Assembly (NCBI GenBank): GCA_903913865.1
Contig: CAIWMU010000226.1
Location: 1 to 64,000, forward strand
From: an uncultured Verrucomicrobia subdivision 3 bacterium
Lineage (GTDB): Bacteria > Verrucomicrobiota > Verrucomicrobiia > Limisphaerales > UBA8199
DNA: 64,000 nt
Reading direction: 5' to 3'
Below the pieces are notes generated by a model. The model searched no databases and was not told where the DNA came from. It saw only the letters and a program-made list of their open reading frames with translations. Position numbers and translations under genes: made by a program. Of this stretch, positions 60,668-64,000 are shown piece by piece. Within the stretch, counting starts at the first letter, position 1, and the number at the start of each line of letters is the position of its first letter.

Positions 60668-61717
60668 ATGAAGAACATCACTTCCGCCCCCCGCGTCGGA
60701 TTGTTGGCCGGAGGCAACTACATCGTCGACCAGGTCAAGATGATCGATGTGTATCCGCAGCCTGAGCAACTGGCCAATATCACCAGCCAGTCCCCGGGCA
60801 CCGGTGGCGGTGCCTATAATGTTCTGATAGGTCTGGCCAAGTCCGGGGCACCATTCCCGCTTAGCGCCGTTGGTCTGGTGGGTAATGACTCCTTTGGTGA
60901 ACAAATCAAGGCCGATTGCATCGCCCATGGAATTGACATCAGCCTGCTGGGCACCACTGACAAGGCCCCGACATCCTACACCGATGTGATGACTGAGAAG
61001 AATGGCGGCCGGCGCACCTTCTTCCATGCTCCGGGGGCGAATGCGCTCTGGAAAGGGGCCGGGCTCGACTTCACCAAGGTGAAGGCCCGCATCTTCCATC
61101 TCGGTTACCTGCTTCTACTCCAGTCTCTGGATCAGCCGGATGCCACTTTCGGCACGAAAGCAGCACGGCTGCTGGCCTCAGCACAGGCTGCCGGGCTCAA
61201 AACAAGTGTGGATGTGGTGAGTGAGGACAGCAACCGCTTCTCCCGGATCGTTAACCCGGCCCTCAAACATGTCGATTACTGCATTTTGAATGAAATCGAG
61301 GCGGGAAAGACAACCGGATTCAAAATCCGCCTTTCCGATGGGAGCCTTGACACGACAGCCCTGCGCCATGCCGCCGGGGCACTCCTGCAGCAGGGGGTGC
61401 GGGATCTCGTCGTCATCCACTTCGCGGAGGGGGCTTTCGGGCGAACCCGCCGGGGGGATGATGTCTGGCAATCCTCCCTCAAGCTCCCCACAAGCTACAT
61501 TGCCGGGACCGCCGGAGCCGGCGACGCCTTCTGCGGAGCGGTTCTGCTCGGCCTGCATGAGGGATGGGATCTGGGCAGGTGCCTCCAAACAGGTGTCTGT
61601 GTTGCTGCGGGATCCCTTTCTGATGCCACCTGCACAGCAGGAATCAAGAAATTGAAGACTTCCCTCGCCCTCGCATCCAAATACGCCTATCGCCCGGACC
61701 TGCAGGGTGGGGAATAA
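60668..61717 (+). CDS. PfkB-family carbohydrate/nucleoside kinase
   Basis: 349 aa from MKNITSAPRVGLLAGGNYIV at 60668; the ORF-track start is 28 codons early. Ribokinase fold with substrate-binding GTGGGAYNVLIGLAKSG and the anion-hole/catalytic GTAGAGDAFCGAVL (Asp). Likely phosphorylates a sugar or nucleoside; specificity unknown. Converges on efp, with a hairpin between. Confidence 0.9.
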   Translation: MKNITSAPRVGLLAGGNYIVDQVKMIDVYPQPEQLANITSQSPGTGGGAYNVLIGLAKSGAPFPLSAVGLVGNDSFGEQIKADCIAHGIDISLLGTTDKAPTSYTDVMTEKNGGRRTFFHAPGANALWKGAGLDFTKVKARIFHLGYLLLLQSLDQPDATFGTKAARLLASAQAAGLKTSVDVVSEDSNRFSRIVNPALKHVDYCILNEIEAGKTTGFKIRLSDGSLDTTALRHAAGALLQQGVRDLVVIHFAEGAFGRTRRGDDVWQSSLKLPTSYIAGTAGAGDAFCGAVLLGLHEGWDLGRCLQTGVCVAAGSLSDATCTAGIKKLKTSLALASKYAYRPDLQGGE

Positions 61718-61736
61718 ACAACCATCCACCAAAGGA

Positions 61737-61760
61737 AACGCCCGCCAAATGGCGGGCGTT
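61737..61760. terminator. Intercistronic hairpin between PfkB gene and efp
   Basis: AACGCCCGCC, loop AAAT, GGCGGGCGTT, a perfect 10-bp stem. It lies between two convergent genes. On the minus strand it is followed by TTTCCTTT, which suits ending efp transcription; the plus-strand run is weaker. Confidence 0.75.
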
Positions 61761-61789
61761 ATGCGTTGTTAAAAGGGAATGGGATGGGC

Positions 61790-62347
61790 TCAGGCCCGTT
61801 CCATATATTTGCCGGTCCGGGTGTCCACCTTGATCTTCTCCCCGGTCTTGATGAAGAGGGGAGCCTGCACGGTGATTCCCGTCTCAAGCACCACCGGCTT
61901 CTGCACGTTGTTCGCGGAATCCCCACGAATGCCGTCGGGAGCGTCCGCAACGACGAGAATCGCACTGGAAGGCATTTCGATGGAAACGGCCTTCTCTTCG
62001 ACGAAGGTGACGGTGACAGAGGCATTCTCTGTCAGATAAAACTTTCCGTCCCCGACGATTTCAGGGGGAAGCGTCACCGTTTCATACGTTTCAGGATCAG
62101 AAAAGACATAGTCCTCGCCGTCCTTGTAGCTGTATTCCATCTTCTTCGTCACCATCGGGATCACTTCGATCTTTTCCGTGGAGCTGAAGCGGACATCGGA
62201 GGATTTCCCTGTTCGAATACTGCGCAGGGTTGCCTGAACGAACGCCCGGAGGTTGCCAGGAGTGCGGTGCTGACTGTCCAGAACGACTGTGATGTCGCCG
62301 TTGTAGTTGATCGCCATGCCTCGGCGAAGATCGTTTGCTGTTGCCAT
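61790..62347 (-). CDS. efp: Elongation factor P family protein with Asn at the tip
   Basis: 185 aa, three-domain EF-P (KOW-like, OB, OB). EF-P rescues ribosomes stalled at polyproline. The usual beta-Lys/rhamnosyl-Arg tip loop (PGKG or PGRN) reads TPGNLRAF here, so Asn replaces the modified Lys34. Core: ANDLRRGMAINYNGDITVVL, YKDGEDYVFSDPETYETVTL and C-terminal TGEKIKVDTRTGKYMERA. The N-terminus and the KYMERA end also recall the EfpL/YeiP branch. No epmA, epmB or earP homologue is in the window. Confidence 0.9.
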   Translation of the reverse strand: MATANDLRRGMAINYNGDITVVLDSQHRTPGNLRAFVQATLRSIRTGKSSDVRFSSTEKIEVIPMVTKKMEYSYKDGEDYVFSDPETYETVTLPPEIVGDGKFYLTENASVTVTFVEEKAVSIEMPSSAILVVADAPDGIRGDSANNVQKPVVLETGITVQAPLFIKTGEKIKVDTRTGKYMERA

Positions 62348-62652
62348 AATCTATTTGATCAAATCTGTTCCGCCGCAGTTCCGCGCCGGGAGCATGAGAT
62401 GCTGCCATATGGCTCAAAAAATGCAAGCCGTAAAAAACGGTGGCCAAATCTTCCAAAGACTCCCGCCTGCCGCACTCTGATTGGGGGCCACACCGGGCCG
62501 AGGAATTTGCTTTCCGAACCAACCGGCACAACTAGTATTCCAAAGAAGTAAAATGGACGAAAAACCATCAATAGGAGCCGGGAATCTGCCCCCCCATCGG
62601 CAGACCTGCCCTGCCCCCCGGCGCGGCGCAGGTCGCCTCCGCGATTTCCAGC
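62348..62652. other. Divergent intergenic region
   Basis: 305 bp between efp (minus) and the sensor gene (plus). Contains short GC-rich stretches; no gene. No clear promoter motif was identified. Confidence 0.5.
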
Positions 62653-64000
62653 ATGGAACATTCACCGCATAACGGGATGTCTGAACCCCTTTTACACCTC
62701 CACAATCTGGCTAACCCCGCCAATCTGCGGGCATTGTTCGAGGCCTCTTCGGACTTCATGTTCGTGATCAATCGGGATGGAGCCATGCTGTGGGTCAACC
62801 GTGTGGTCACTGAGCGCCTGGGCTACACCGAACAGGAATTGATCGGCCAGAGCCTGATGATGATCCACCCGCCTGAACTCCGGGGCGAGGCGGGGCGCAT
62901 CGCCAAAGCGATGCTGGAGCGCGTGCTGACGGTTTGCGAACTGCCACTGATCACGAGCGATGGCACTTACATCCCGGTGGAGACCCGGGTTGTCGATGGG
63001 GTTTGGAATGAGGAGAAGGTCCTCTTCGGCATCAGCCGTGATATTTCGAAGGTGGCCATCTCCGAGGAAAAGTTTGCGAAGGCTTTCGAATTCAGCACAG
63101 CGCTGATGGCCATTTCCACACTTGAGGATGGTCGTTTTGTCGAAGTGAACCAGGCATTCCTGATGACCCTCGGCTACTCCAGGGAAGAGGTTATAGGCAG
63201 GACATCCCAGGATCTGGGGATCTTCACCGACCCGTCAGCCCGCACCAGTCTGCTCCGCCGTGTGGACGAAGCTGGCACTGTCTCCAATTTTGAGGCTGAA
63301 TTCCGCACACGCTCCGGGGATGTGCGGGCGGGATATTTCAGCGCACAAAAAATCCAGTTACAGGGCACCCCACAGTTACTCTCCGTGGTGAATGACATGA
63401 CGGAGCAGCGGCGCGCGGTCACCCAGTTGGCACAGCGGGAAAAGCTTCTATCCGTCATTGCGAGGGCCGGTGAACGGTTGCTTTTTGCGAGCGACTTCAC
63501 CCCCGCTGTCAACGACGTGTTGTCCTCCCTCGGACATGCTGTCGATGTCGGTCGCGTCTACATTTTCGAAAACCACACCGAGGTGGAGTCCGGTCGGCTC
63601 CTGATGAGCCAGCGCTACGAATGGACCAATGGCGCCGTATCAGTGGAAATCGACAACCCCACCCTCCAAAATCTGCCCTACGATGATGGGCTCTCCCGGT
63701 GGAAAAACGAACTCTCCGCCGGGCGTGAGGTGTCCGGACCCGTTGCCACGTTCCCCGCCACAGAGCGGGAACTTCTTGAACCCCAGGGGATCCTATCCCT
63801 TCTGGTCGTCCCCATATTCCTGCAGCAGCAGTTCTGGGGCTTTATCGGCTTCGACGATTGCAAAACCTCCCGGATCTGGTTCCAATCGGAAATCGACCTG
63901 CTGCGCCTCGCCGCGAGCATTCTCGGCGGATCCATCCAGCGCTCCCGCACCGAGGCATCCATACGCCAGAGCAAGGAACTGCTGGACGTGGCGGTCGTGG
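62653..64000 (+). CDS. PAS-PAS-GAF sensor protein, 3' end beyond window
   Basis: Not in the ORF track because it has no stop before 64000. Open from ATG 62653 (MEHSPHNGMSEPLLHLHNLA; ATG 62677 is an alternative) for about 449 codons. Residues about 25-145 are a PAS domain (RALFEASSDFMFVINRDGAM, GYTEQELIGQSLMMIHP) with a PAC-like tail; about 150-275 a second PAS (FEFSTALMAISTLEDGRFVE, GYSREEVIGRT); about 285-435 a GAF domain (VNDVLSSLGHAVDVGRVYIF, VVPIFLQQQFWGFIGFDDC). A short linker with QSKELLDVAVV begins at the edge, typical of another PAS or a histidine-kinase dimerisation domain. The output domain is not visible. Confidence 0.88.
   Translation, partial: MEHSPHNGMSEPLLHLHNLANPANLRALFEASSDFMFVINRDGAMLWVNRVVTERLGYTEQELIGQSLMMIHPPELRGEAGRIAKAMLERVLTVCELPLITSDGTYIPVETRVVDGVWNEEKVLFGISRDISKVAISEEKFAKAFEFSTALMAISTLEDGRFVEVNQAFLMTLGYSREEVIGRTSQDLGIFTDPSARTSLLRRVDEAGTVSNFEAEFRTRSGDVRAGYFSAQKIQLQGTPQLLSVVNDMTEQRRAVTQLAQREKLLSVIARAGERLLFASDFTPAVNDVLSSLGHAVDVGRVYIFENHTEVESGRLLMSQRYEWTNGAVSVEIDNPTLQNLPYDDGLSRWKNELSAGREVSGPVATFPATERELLEPQGILSLLVVPIFLQQQFWGFIGFDDCKTSRIWFQSEIDLLRLAASILGGSIQRSRTEASIRQSKELLDVAVV

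Overview
The window looks like chromosome of a GC-rich member of the Verrucomicrobiota (Limisphaerales/Pedosphaera-like or Opitutae-like; the exact order cannot be fixed from sequence alone). The clues are a divergent omega subunit (rpoZ), large LamG/Ig-like surface proteins with a verrucomicrobial C-terminal tail, an H-X9-DG pseudopilin, Tat-exported Gfo/Idh/MocA oxidoreductases, a sialate O-acetylesterase, and short-period dispersed repeats of the CTTCGTGT and GCAGAT types. No rRNA, tRNA, CRISPR array, prophage or plasmid function was found.

Layout. 0-0.7 kb: the right end of an IS3-family element abuts a GxxExxY (PD-(D/E)XK-like) gene that is bracketed by short-period repeats. 0.8-10 kb: Xaa-Pro aminopeptidase, a metallophosphoesterase fused to a PQQ-type propeller, a REP-like hairpin, a secreted GH2 beta-galactosidase with a discoidin-like tail, and a Tat-exported oxidoreductase. 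10-18.6 kb: rpsT, a family-2 glycosyltransferase, Sel1 and zinc-ribbon proteins, a LysR regulator, rpoZ, a second Tat oxidoreductase, an SPFH protein, and rpmI without an adjacent infC or rplT. 18.6-20 kb: a repeat-rich stretch with a four-copy 124-bp minisatellite and a strongly supported 41-codon gene missing from the ORF track. 20-26 kb: a giant LamG/Ig-like exported protein, a pseudopilin, and a 0.9-kb gene-poor gap. 26-37 kb: peroxiredoxin, a DUF255/YyaL protein, a GHL10-like glycosidase, a sialate O-acetylesterase, a CBM9-like protein, a beta-barrel protein and an RluA pseudouridine synthase. 37-46.7 kb: a TMTC-like membrane protein with TPRs (carrying a REP-like sequence inside the gene), a PocR-AraC regulator, HNH nuclease, YjbQ, a coiled-coil/TPR protein and glgC. 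46.9-64 kb: an ABM protein and iron alcohol dehydrogenase, dtd, eda, pdxJ-acpS, a VanZ protein, a TIM-barrel isomerase, an RRM-infA-DEAD-helicase run facing an rRNA m5C methyltransferase, aconitase, ptsI, a PfkB kinase, efp, and a PAS/GAF sensor cut by the window edge.

How it fits together. The exported hydrolases and oxidoreductases suggest a heterotroph degrading plant or animal glycans, with central metabolism (eda, acn, glgC, ptsI, PfkB) interspersed. Most genes stand alone or in pairs. The clearest couplings are pdxJ-acpS (4-nt overlap), ABM-FeADH (17-nt overlap) and infA-helicase (TTGA overlap).

No classical defence or secretion island is present. The most unusual material is the repeat landscape: three families built from tandem 8-10-mers, one pair bracketing a nuclease-fold GxxExxY gene, plus a REP-like hairpin family with one copy apparently domesticated inside a coding sequence. 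An EF-P with Asn at the normally modified tip is the most interesting protein-level oddity.
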